Below are positions 1 to 6,959 of a stretch of 8,422 bases of DNA, in pieces. The notes beneath the pieces are model-generated. The model was given only the letters and a program-made list of their open reading frames with translations. It had not been told where the DNA came from and searched no databases. Numbering within the stretch: the stretch's first letter is position 1; the number at the start of each line of letters is the position of its first letter. The position numbers were made by a program, and so were the translations under genes. The stretch is from Clostridiales bacterium (lineage in GTDB: Bacteria > Bacillota > Clostridia > Tissierellales > Sedimentibacteraceae): NCBI GenBank assembly GCA_003497505.1, contig DNNV01000315.1, positions 879 through 9,300 of the forward strand. Direction: 5' to 3'.

Positions 1-863
<863 letters not shown>

Positions 864-864
<1 letters not shown>

Positions 865-2402
865 TGGATATTAAGAACGAAATGGTCCTCGTAATAGACT
901 TCGGGGGACAGTACAACCAGCTCATTGCAAGAAGGGTCAGGGAAGCGGGAATCTACTGCGAAATCCTTCCTTACACAGCTACTCTTGAAGAAATCAAATC
1001 CAAGAATCCTTCAGCTATAATATTTACAGGCGGACCCAATTCAGTGACTGAAGAAGGGGCACCGACAGTTGACGATGAAATATTCAATCTGGGGGTTCCG
1101 ATACTTGGAATCTGCTATGGAATGCAGCTTATGGCAGTAAAACTCGGCGGAAGCGTAAAGCCGGGTGAAAAAAGAGAATACGGAAAGACAGAAATAAATA
1201 TAAACAATGATTCTGAACTTATGAAGAATCTTCCTGAAAAGTCCCAGTGCTGGATGAGCCATACTTATTATGTGGACAGGATGCCTGAAGGATTCAAAGC
1301 TATAGCTGATTCAGAACACTGCCCACACGGTGCTATGGAAAACGCGGATAAAAAGCTCTATGCGGTACAGTTCCACCCTGAAGTAAACCACACACTATTC
1401 GGAAAGGAATTACTTGAAAACTTCCTTCACAATATAGCAGGCCTTGGAAGAAACTGGACAATGGCCTCCTTTGCCGAAGACAAAATAAAAGAAATCAAGG
1501 AAAAAGTCGGGGATAAAAAAGTCCTCTGTGCACTCTCAGGGGGAGTTGATTCTTCCGTTGCAGCGGTTCTTGTGCATAAAGCTGTGGGTCATCAGCTGAC
1601 ATGTATCTTTGTCGATCACGGACTTATGAGAAAAGATGAAGGTGACCAGGTTATGGAAACATACGGTGAAGCCTTCAATATGAATATCAAGAGAGTCAAC
1701 GCGCAGGAAAGATTCCTCGGGAAACTTAAAGGTGTTTCAGATCCTGAAAAGAAGAGAAAGATAATAGGCGAAGAATTCATAAGGGTATTTGAGAAAGAAG
1801 CTGAAAAACTCGGGGAAATTGACTACTTAGTACAGGGAACCATATATCCCGATGTGGTTGAATCAGGAACTGCGACATCTGCAGTTATAAAATCCCACCA
1901 CAACGTGGGAGGACTTCCCGAAGATATTAAGTTCAAGCTCCTAGAACCCTTAAGAGAACTATTCAAGGACGAAGTAAGGGCAGTGGGAGAAGAACTCGGA
2001 ATACCACACCATATGGTATGGAGACAGCCCTTCCCGGGACCCGGGCTTGCAATAAGAGTCCTAGGGGAAGTAACTGAAGATAAACTGCACATAGTAAGGG
2101 AAGCGGATGCGATATTCAGGGAAGAAATAGCAAAGGCAGATCTTGAATCAGAAATATGGCAGTACTTTGCATGTCTTCCGGGCATAAGATCCGTAGGGGT
2201 AATGGGAGACGAAAGAACCTATTCAGATGCAATAGCATTAAGAGCTGTAACTTCAAAAGATGCCATGACTACAGACTGGGCAAAAATCCCATATGAAGTC
2301 CTCGACACCGTTTCAAGAAGAATCGTCAATGAAGTCCCCGGAGTAAACAGAATAATATACGATATAACCTCCAAACCACCATCAACTATAGAGTGGGAAT
2401 AA
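864..2402 (+). CDS. guaA: GMP synthase (glutamine-hydrolysing)
   Basis: Complete 512-residue GMP synthase, converting XMP, ATP and glutamine to GMP in the cytosol. Residues about 8-190 form the class I glutamine amidotransferase domain, with FTGGPNSV, nucleophile Cys84 in GICYGMQ, and His171/Glu173 in VQFHPEV. From about 200 follows the ATP pyrophosphatase domain with the P-loop SGGVDSS (225-231), then the C-terminal XMP-binding and dimerisation domain ending in [10 protein letters not shown]. Length is normal for the family. The ATG overlaps the guaB stop (TAATG) and is preceded by GGGAGG at 852-857. Where many homologues read WMSHGD or WMSHTD, this one reads WMSHTYY; the change looks harmless but is unusual. 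The last codons form the target of guaA-specific tyrosine integrases. The protein has the normal ending even though foreign DNA follows directly, so integration appears to have kept the gene intact. Confidence 0.98.
2391..2402 (+). other. Probable attL core at the 3' end of guaA
   Basis: The last 12 bases of guaA (GAGTGGGAATAA) encode the conserved Glu-Trp-Glu-stop end and mark the junction between chromosome and element. Elements that use guaA normally carry a short direct repeat of the gene's 3' end, so that the open reading frame is rebuilt after recombination. What is seen is an abrupt switch, straight after the stop codon, from operon DNA to a repressor, excisionase and integrase module. 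The second copy (attR) would lie at the far end of the element, outside the window, so the core boundaries here are an estimate. Confidence 0.6.
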
Positions 2403-2412
2403 GTCCCGAGAG

Positions 2413-2502
2413 TCTTGAAAGGTGCTTAAACACTCATCATTCTTGAGGTGCCAGTGGATTGTGATGCTGTTTTGATACTATGAAAAAGTGGCAAGCCACT
2501 GG
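2413..2502. repeat. Repeats in the left-end (attL) arm
   Basis: This non-coding stretch between guaA and the terminator holds several short repeats. An imperfect direct repeat reads TCTTGAAAGGTGC at 2413-2425 and TCTTGAGGTGC at 2441-2451. CCAGTGG (2451-2457) is the inverse of CCACTGG (2496-2502). A near-palindrome AGTGGCAAGCCACT lies at 2487-2500. Tyrosine integrases of this type bind arm-type repeats beside the core, and excisionases bind short repeats nearby, so these are candidate Int or Xis sites. The repeats are seen directly; their role is inferred. Confidence 0.4.
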
Positions 2503-2525
2503 GTCAAAAAGTGAATAATGAATTG

Positions 2526-2564
2526 AAAAGACTAGCTGATTTTTAGGTCAACTAGTCTTTTTTC
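2526..2564. terminator. Bidirectional intrinsic terminator
   Basis: The arms AAAAGACTAG (2526-2535) and CTAGTCTTTT (2552-2561) are perfectly complementary over 10 bp. Inside them, TGA (2537-2539) pairs with TCA (2548-2550) after one mismatch. The right arm runs into a T tract to 2563, and the left arm begins with AAAA, so the hairpin can end transcription from either side. On the plus strand it would stop guaBA read-through entering the element. On the minus strand it lies at the end of the repressor gene, whose stop codon (2552-2554) is inside the right arm. Confidence 0.8.
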
Positions 2565-3097
2565 TTGTTTTCAATTTTGATTGAGATACCTTTTTTATCT
2601 GAGAGAAGTATCTTATTTTGCATTTGCCTTAGCTTGAAAAGCTGAGTACTTTCTTCGCTCCATTTTTCTATGGGTAAGCCATCAATGGTATCGCCTTCTT
2701 TTGCACTTGCTTTGGCTTTTGAAATAATATCTTTAAGGTCAGCCCATTCGCTTAAAAGGCGGTTAAGTCTAAAGTCATCAAAACGAAGCGTTACTTCCCC
2801 AGAACGATAGGTTCCATCTTCTCCACGCTCACCAGTAAACTCAACAGTGCTATGCTCATCTAGAATAAATAACAGTGCTGCTACATCACCAACAGTCTCA
2901 ATATCAAAGTCATAAAAAACGCTAACATTGATACCCAGACCATTTGCGATTTTTATTAATTGGTCTTGTTTTGGGTTTCTGATTCCTAATTCGTATTTAC
3001 GAATCGTTGCACTATAAATTCCCGAGAGTTCACCAAGCTGATCTTGGGTCAAACCTCGGAGCTCACGATATAAACGAATCTTTTCGCCAATTTCCAT
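2552..3097 (-). CDS. XRE-family repressor of the element
   Basis: This encodes a 181-residue DNA-binding protein with an N-terminal lambda-repressor-like (XRE) helix-turn-helix at about residues 3-58; the recognition region includes LTQDQLGELSGIYSATIRKYELG. The C-terminal two thirds is charged and matches no domain I recognise; it lacks the Ser-Lys self-cleavage pattern of LexA/CI repressors as far as I can see. The frame extends 28 codons further upstream, but ATG at 3097 is the better start: AAAAGGAGG (complement of 3105-3113) sits just before it and the HTH begins there. It is transcribed away from the excisionase and integrase genes, with operator-like repeats between them, the classic position of a repressor that silences excision. 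The target is inferred. The 3' end overlaps the terminator stem, so the last Lys-rich codons double as hairpin sequence. Confidence 0.85.
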   Translation of the reverse strand: MEIGEKIRLYRELRGLTQDQLGELSGIYSATIRKYELGIRNPKQDQLIKIANGLGINVSVFYDFDIETVGDVAALLFILDEHSTVEFTGERGEDGTYRSGEVTLRFDDFRLNRLLSEWADLKDIISKAKASAKEGDTIDGLPIEKWSEESTQLFKLRQMQNKILLSDKKGISIKIENKKKD

Positions 3098-3148
3098 GTT
3101 CACACCTCCTTTTGACCAGCATAACACATGAAATAGAAAAAAGAAACA

Positions 3149-3177
3149 AAAATATTCACAAATAGGACTTGACACAA
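3149..3177 (-). promoter_or_regulatory. Candidate promoter of the repressor gene
   Basis: Read on the minus strand, TTGTGT (complement of 3172-3177) and TATTTT (complement of 3149-3154) are separated by exactly 17 bp. This gives a plausible sigma-A promoter starting near 3142 and a leader of about 45 nt before the repressor ATG. Its -35 box overlaps that of the opposite promoter (3169-3174), so the two cannot easily be occupied together. Operator copy 1 lies in its spacer, which suggests that the repressor also controls its own synthesis. Confidence 0.5.
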
Positions 3178-3263
3178 GCACAAATGTGACTTATTATATG
3201 AATAGTCACAAATGTGAATGTAGCCACCTATATTTTTTTAATCAACGACAGTCACAAAAGTGA
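3156..3263. promoter_or_regulatory. Four-copy operator array (TCACAAATGTGA)
   Basis: Four related 12-mers occur in the divergent control region: TCACAAATAGGA (3156-3167, 10/12), GCACAAATGTGA (3178-3189, 11/12), TCACAAATGTGA (3206-3217, reference copy) and TCACAAAAGTGA (3252-3263, 11/12). The reference copy has dyad symmetry (TCAC...GTGA), as expected for a dimeric helix-turn-helix protein. Copies 1 and 2 fall inside the two promoter spacers, copy 3 at the rightward start point, and copy 4 in the leader ahead of the excisionase gene. The adjacent XRE repressor is the obvious binder. Confidence 0.75.
3169..3197 (+). promoter_or_regulatory. Strong promoter for the xis-int operon
   Basis: A perfect -35 box TTGACA (3169-3174), a 17-bp spacer and TATTAT (3192-3197) predict a start near 3204. 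Operator copy 2 fills much of the spacer and copy 3 begins at the start point, so bound repressor should block polymerase. This is the best match to the sigma-A consensus that I noticed in the element and it drives the excision genes, which fits a promoter that is normally held off. Confidence 0.8.
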
Positions 3264-3286
3264 ACTTGAAATACAGGAGGTATTAC

Positions 3287-3487
3287 ATGAAAGAACTAGC
3301 ACAAAAGGCTCAACTAACGGTCGAAGATGTTCAGTTACTGCTTGGTGTTTCACAATCCCATGCCTACAAGGTGATTCGGGAATTGAACAAAGAACTAACT
3401 GACAAAGGATTCTATGTTGTTAGAGGTAAAGTAAGCCAGAAATTCTTTAATGAGAAGTTCTATGGAATTAACAGATGGGAGGGTTAA
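3287..3487 (+). CDS. Small HTH protein, probable excisionase
   Basis: A 66-residue basic protein with a helix-turn-helix at about residues 10-33 (LTVEDVQLLLGVSQSHAYKVIRELN), followed by a short beta-wing-like stretch (FYVVRGKVSQKFF). Small proteins of this shape directly before a tyrosine integrase commonly act as recombination directionality factors, bending attachment-site DNA so that the integrase excises the element. The ATG at 3287 is chosen because AGGAGG (3275-3280) precedes it at 6 nt; a longer reading from 3260 would start inside operator copy 4 and has no ribosome binding site. The stop at 3485-3487 leaves one base before the integrase ATG, so the two are co-transcribed. It could instead be a plain transcription regulator; the excisionase role rests on size and position. 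Confidence 0.75.
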   Translation: MKELAQKAQLTVEDVQLLLGVSQSHAYKVIRELNKELTDKGFYVVRGKVSQKFFNEKFYGINRWEG

Positions 3488-3488
3488 G

Positions 3489-4574
3489 ATGGGAGCTTAC
3501 AAAGATAAGGAAAGAAATACTTGGTATGCGTCATTCTATTACAGAGATTGGAATGGGGAAAACAAGAAGAAAACGAAAAGAGGGTTTGCCACGAAAAAAG
3601 AGGCTTTAGAGTTTGAAAGTGAATTTATTATGATGCGAAGTAGTAGCGTCAATATTCCTTTAAGTATTTTCTTTAAGATGTATGAGCAAGATAAAAAACC
3701 AAGGATAAAACTCAATACATGGCTCACAAAAGAAAATATTGTCAATACTCATATCCTGCCGTATTTTGGCGACATCAAAGTTAATGAAATCACCCCAAGA
3801 GACATTGTAGCATGGCAAAACGAGCTTCTAAAGATAAAGGACGATGTTGGTAACAGCTACTCTAAAACTTATCTGAGAACCATCAATTCGCAATTCAGTT
3901 CACTATTCAATCACGCAGTTAGATTTTATGGATTAAAAGAAAATCCCATCCATAAAGCTGGCAGTATAGGAAAAAAACACGCTGATGAAACAAATATCTG
4001 GACTAGAGAAGAATTTGAAAAATTCATTGAAACACAAAAATCAGATTCGATGGCAGAGGTTGGTTTTCTTATCTTGTACTGGGGAGGGCTAAGAATTGGC
4101 GAGCTACTTGCAGTTACAAAAGAAGATTTTGATTTTGAAAATAATAGTGTGACGATCAGTAAATCATATCAAAGGCTTCAAGGAGAGGATTATATTACAG
4201 ATCCAAGAACTGAGATGAGCAATCGCATTGTCTATTTGCCACAGCCTGTGATGGACACGATTGAATTGTATATCGATTCTCGTCATGGTTACGAAAGCAA
4301 TGATCGACTGTTTGATAAAACGAAGTCTTATTTCAATCATCGTTTAAAAAAGGGAACCGCTAAAGTTGGAAACAAAGAAATTAGAATACATGACTTGCGT
4401 CATAGCCATGTCAGTTTGCTATTTGAAATGGGTTTTTCTCCAGTTGATATAGCGAGCCGAATGGGGCATGAAAACATCAATATTACTATGAGATACGCTC
4501 ATATGATGCCTTCGAAACAACAAGATATGGCAAGTTCGATGGCAAAACTATTTGGAGATGATGAAGATGTTTAG
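3489..4574 (+). CDS. int: Tyrosine recombinase (integrase)
   Basis: A 361-residue site-specific recombinase that should catalyse insertion at, and with the HTH protein excision from, the 3' end of guaA. The N-terminal part (about 1-48, Tyr-rich then Lys-rich) resembles an AP2-like arm-binding domain. Residues about 55-170 form the SAM-like core-binding domain, and about 180-350 the catalytic domain. Catalytic residues are Arg202 (GGLRIGEL), His301 and Arg304 (HDLRHSH), His327 (GHENI) and nucleophile Tyr336 (MRYAHM). At the usual catalytic Lys position (PKT in relatives) this protein has Arg240 (DPRTEMSNR). The ATG at 3489 is preferred over one 13 codons upstream because GGGAGGG (3477-3483) lies 5 nt before it and the upstream start is buried in the preceding gene. 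Length and motif order indicate an intact enzyme. Confidence 0.95.
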   Translation: MGAYKDKERNTWYASFYYRDWNGENKKKTKRGFATKKEALEFESEFIMMRSSSVNIPLSIFFKMYEQDKKPRIKLNTWLTKENIVNTHILPYFGDIKVNEITPRDIVAWQNELLKIKDDVGNSYSKTYLRTINSQFSSLFNHAVRFYGLKENPIHKAGSIGKKHADETNIWTREEFEKFIETQKSDSMAEVGFLILYWGGLRIGELLAVTKEDFDFENNSVTISKSYQRLQGEDYITDPRTEMSNRIVYLPQPVMDTIELYIDSRHGYESNDRLFDKTKSYFNHRLKKGTAKVGNKEIRIHDLRHSHVSLLFEMGFSPVDIASRMGHENINITMRYAHMMPSKQQDMASSMAKLFGDDEDV

Positions 4575-4953
4575 ATCTAAGGGGAGAATAGAAAACGAAA
4601 AGAAAGTTCGAGCAAAAATTTTAAACGGGCACAAAAAAACAGAAAAAAAGAGAGTTAGAAATAAGACTGTATCATTCAGGTTGTCTGAAGAAGAGAATAA
4701 ACTGCTGGATGATTTGATTGCTAGTAGTGGGTTGTTAAAACAAGATTATATTCTAGAAGCTTTGCTAGAACATGAAGTGACTTATTTTGGAAGTCCTAAA
4801 ATGGCAACTGGCTTATCATTAAAATTAGACGAATTACTTTCAAAGATAGAAACATTAAAGGTTGAACCAAATCTTTTGGAAGAACTAATCTACATCGAAA
4901 AAATTTGCAACTTATATTTATCAATAAAAAACGCCCCCAATCCAAAGGATTGA
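4567..4953 (+). CDS. Small ribbon-helix-helix-like protein, function unknown
   Basis: This encodes about 128 residues with a very basic N-terminus (residues 1-33), then KTVSFRLSEEE followed by two predicted helices (about 40-68), a pattern like ribbon-helix-helix DNA-binding proteins. The rest is Leu-rich and may form a helical or coiled-coil oligomerisation region. The start overlaps the end of int. ATG at 4567 has GGAG (4554-4557) 9 nt before it; TTG at 4552 and ATGs at 4558 and 4561 are alternatives with poor spacing, so the N-terminus is uncertain by up to five residues. Gene overlap implies co-expression with the integrase. It might be a regulator or an accessory to recombination or mobilization. 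It resembles MobC-type proteins in fold pattern only and lacks the NINQIA motif seen in the gene at 7235. No specific function can be assigned. Confidence 0.7.
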   Translation: MFRSKGRIENEKKVRAKILNGHKKTEKKRVRNKTVSFRLSEEENKLLDDLIASSGLLKQDYILEALLEHEVTYFGSPKMATGLSLKLDELLSKIETLKVEPNLLEELIYIEKICNLYLSIKNAPNPKD

Positions 4954-5047
4954 AGGCAAGATGGAAGTACACTTGGTAAACCATCCCTAGACAAGATAAG
5001 TTTACCAGCTTGTACCTCCGTTATCAATAAAAACAGGAGGAAAAACA
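4933..5047 (+). promoter_or_regulatory. Structured leader before the primase gene
   Basis: The 94-bp gap before the primase, together with the end of the previous gene, can fold in several ways. CAATCC-AAA-GGATTG (4938-4952) is a perfect 6-bp stem, extended by GCC/GGC (4933-4935 with 4955-4957). TGGTAAAC (4974-4981) pairs with GTTTACCA (5000-5007). GATGG (4960-4964) with CCATC (4981-4985), and ACAAG (4991-4995) with CTTGT (5009-5013), are competing pairings. CCTCC (5015-5019) can pair with GGAGG (5036-5040), the primase ribosome binding site. A role in controlling replication-gene translation is inferred; no T-rich terminator is present. Confidence 0.4.
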
Positions 5048-5998
5048 ATGAAAGAAATTTTAATAAATCAATATAAAGAAAATATCCCGAGAGAATTACA
5101 AGACTGTCCTCAATGGATTCTCTTTCAAAAAGTCCCACGTACAAACCGATATGGCGAAATAAAATTCGCTAAAATTCCAACGAGTCCATTAACTCTTTCT
5201 TCTACTGATTGGAATAGCAAAAAGATGTGGACGAGCTTTGAAGTGGCACTCTATGTGCTAGTCAATTCAAAAGCTGATGGTCTGGCATTTGTGCTTTCAA
5301 GTGGTGACCCATTTGTCTGTATTGACCTAGACCATTGCATTGAGAATGATTCCCTAAGCCTACCAGCAAAAGCGATTGTAGAAACCTTTACAGGAAGCTA
5401 TATGGAGCTTTCTCAGTCCAAGCAAGGCATTCATATCTTTTGTAAAGGGCAAGTGCCAGGTAACCTAAATAGCCAAGTGAATGGCGTTGAAATCTATCAA
5501 GGGAACCATTGCATTGCCATGACTGGTGATGTCGATTCAAAGCACTTAAAAGGCTCAGAAACGTTAATCGATTATGATAAGGAACTGAATCAACTGTACC
5601 AAGATTATACCCCTAGAATTCAAACTAGAGCGTTCTCAGAGGCACCAACTAGCACAGAAGAGTTGCCAGATAGTAGCACCATCATTGATACCATGTGTCG
5701 CTTTAACCAACGAGCAAGAGAACTCTTTTATGGTTCCAATTTAAGTGGTGATTGGAGCAAAGATGACTTTTCCCTACTCTTGTTATTACGAAGCTTTACC
5801 CATGGCAATAGCGAGCTTATGGAGTCCATCTTCTTACAGTCGGCTCTTAGCAGACTAGGAGAAAATAGCAAACGAAGGAATGAGGAATCCTACCTAAAAT
5901 ACCTAAGAGGTAGTATTCAAAAAGCAAATCAAATCGGCCATCAAAACTTCTGGGATTACCAGTTTATAAAGTCGCCACGAAGGGAGCTGAGCCGATGA
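5048..5998 (+). CDS. PrimPol-type primase-polymerase (NrS-1-like)
   Basis: A 316-residue protein resembling the N-terminal primase-polymerase and adjoining helical domain of the phage NrS-1 polymerase group. The opening IPRELQDCPQWILFQ and KIPTSP pattern is typical of the group. The metal-binding pair is Asp93/Asp95 in VCIDLDHC; the second motif is SQSKQGIHIF (His129); the third region is VEIYQGNHCIAMTGD. Residues about 215-300 (RARELFYGSN, KDDFSLLLLLRSF, IFLQSALSR, YLKYLRGSIQKA) fit the helical domain that follows the catalytic part in that family. The large helicase part found in full-length relatives is missing here; a separate ATPase gene follows instead. It probably primes or copies element DNA, acting with that helicase. 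The start has AGGAGG (5035-5040) at 7 nt. The stop overlaps the next ATG (ATGA), indicating coupled translation. Confidence 0.82.
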   Translation: MKEILINQYKENIPRELQDCPQWILFQKVPRTNRYGEIKFAKIPTSPLTLSSTDWNSKKMWTSFEVALYVLVNSKADGLAFVLSSGDPFVCIDLDHCIENDSLSLPAKAIVETFTGSYMELSQSKQGIHIFCKGQVPGNLNSQVNGVEIYQGNHCIAMTGDVDSKHLKGSETLIDYDKELNQLYQDYTPRIQTRAFSEAPTSTEELPDSSTIIDTMCRFNQRARELFYGSNLSGDWSKDDFSLLLLLRSFTHGNSELMESIFLQSALSRLGENSKRRNEESYLKYLRGSIQKANQIGHQNFWDYQFIKSPRRELSR

Positions 5999-6957
5999 AA
6001 TCTTATACCATAGAAACAGCCTTTGACGTTGGTGATAAGTTCATTGTTGATAATCTGATTGCTAGAAAAAGTATTACCTTAATCGTTGCTTCACCTAAAA
6101 AAGGCAAAACGGCTTTAGGTCTCAATCTTGGTCTTTGCATTCATGAAGGTGTCAATTTTCTAGAACAGACAGTTAAGAAAACCAAAGTTGTTTATTACTG
6201 CAATGAGCTCTCTGGAAGCCTAATTCAAGAGCGAGTCAAAAAACTAGACATCCCTTGTTCAGCTGATATGAAGTTCTATGAAGGAACCAGTTACATTGAC
6301 TTTGAAACCTTTGAATCCATTATAAAAAACGATACACAGGAAGGCTATGAAGTCTTTGTTGTTGATACTTTTTCCAAGATTAAGTATGACCGAAAATATA
6401 ACGCCAACGACTACAGTGACACCTATGAAATCATGGCAAAGTATTATGAGCTGATTGAAAAATATGGCTGTACTTTCATCATGATGTATCACACTAAGAA
6501 AGATTCCAGTGTGAAAAGTGTCAGTGAAAAAGTGATTGGTTCTCAGGCATTATCTGGTTCAGTTGATACCATCATCGCCATTGATAAACCATCTGAGTTT
6601 GATACTGAGTTTAAGCTGGATGTCACAAGCCGGTTGTTCGAATCAAAAGCCTACCAGGTCAAAATCAATCCCGAAAGAAAGATTCTGGAACTGGATCAAA
6701 TAGACCCAATTGAATCCCTTGAACCATCTATCCAAAGACTAGTGCAGGCAATGCCTAAAATCCAAGAATTTGAGGGAACAATTGTGGATATCTGTTCCAA
6801 AATAAAGCTTGATATTGAAAGTCCTCAGCAGTTTGGTAGAACAATTCAAAGGAATAAAAATGTTCTAATGAAAAATGGCATTACTGTTTCTATGAAGCGA
6901 GGAAAGCGAAATAGAATCTACACGATAAAGTATCTTCCAGAAGATGTTGTCTACTAG
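5995..6957 (+). CDS. RepA-like replicative helicase ATPase
   Basis: A 320-residue RecA-fold ATPase resembling plasmid RepA / AAA_25 proteins, hexameric 5'-3' helicases that open plasmid origins. The Walker A is ASPKKGKT (32-39, Lys38), with Ala where the first Gly is usual. Glu71 in YYCNELS fits the catalytic Glu position. The Walker B is VFVVDTFS (Asp124), and MMYHTKK (about 163-169) resembles the later RepA motif with His. The C-terminal 80 residues, ending in KRGKRNRIYTIKYL, look like a winged-helix DNA-binding tail. The ATG overlaps the primase stop, with AGGGAG at 5981-5986. Pairing with the primase recalls the RepA helicase and dedicated primase of IncQ-type replicons, though order and sequence differ. 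The stop lies three bases before an iteron-like array, a natural place for an origin it would act on. Helicase activity is inferred from the family. Confidence 0.82.
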   Translation: MKSYTIETAFDVGDKFIVDNLIARKSITLIVASPKKGKTALGLNLGLCIHEGVNFLEQTVKKTKVVYYCNELSGSLIQERVKKLDIPCSADMKFYEGTSYIDFETFESIIKNDTQEGYEVFVVDTFSKIKYDRKYNANDYSDTYEIMAKYYELIEKYGCTFIMMYHTKKDSSVKSVSEKVIGSQALSGSVDTIIAIDKPSEFDTEFKLDVTSRLFESKAYQVKINPERKILELDQIDPIESLEPSIQRLVQAMPKIQEFEGTIVDICSKIKLDIESPQQFGRTIQRNKNVLMKNGITVSMKRGKRNRIYTIKYLPEDVVY

Positions 6958-6959
6958 TT

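Noticed and set aside
1041..2185. Minus-strand open frames inside guaA
   Set aside because: They are antisense to conserved GMP synthase coding sequence, with low-complexity translations and no start signals.
3098..3181. 28-codon upstream extension of the repressor
   Set aside because: The extension is Phe/Cys-rich and would begin inside the operator and promoter region; a strong ribosome binding site favours ATG at 3097.
3214..3402. 62-aa plus-strand frame starting inside operator copy 3
   Set aside because: It has no ribosome binding site, overlaps the HTH gene in another frame, and has no plausible protein features.
3450..3488. 13-codon upstream extension of the integrase
   Set aside because: It overlaps the excisionase-like gene and lacks a ribosome binding site; ATG at 3489 has GGGAGGG at good distance.
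2404..5094. CCCGAGAG seen near 2405, 3021 and 5088 as possible dispersed att sites
   Set aside because: It is an 8-mer in unrelated contexts, two of them inside coding sequence; the number of copies is compatible with chance.
4796..5144. Minus-strand open frames across the leader before the primase
   Set aside because: Their translations are hydrophobic and low in complexity, they lack good ribosome binding sites, and they cross the 3' end and start of well-supported plus-strand genes.
6259..6492. Minus-strand frame inside the helicase gene
   Set aside because: It is antisense to the Walker B region of a conserved ATPase, with no start signal.
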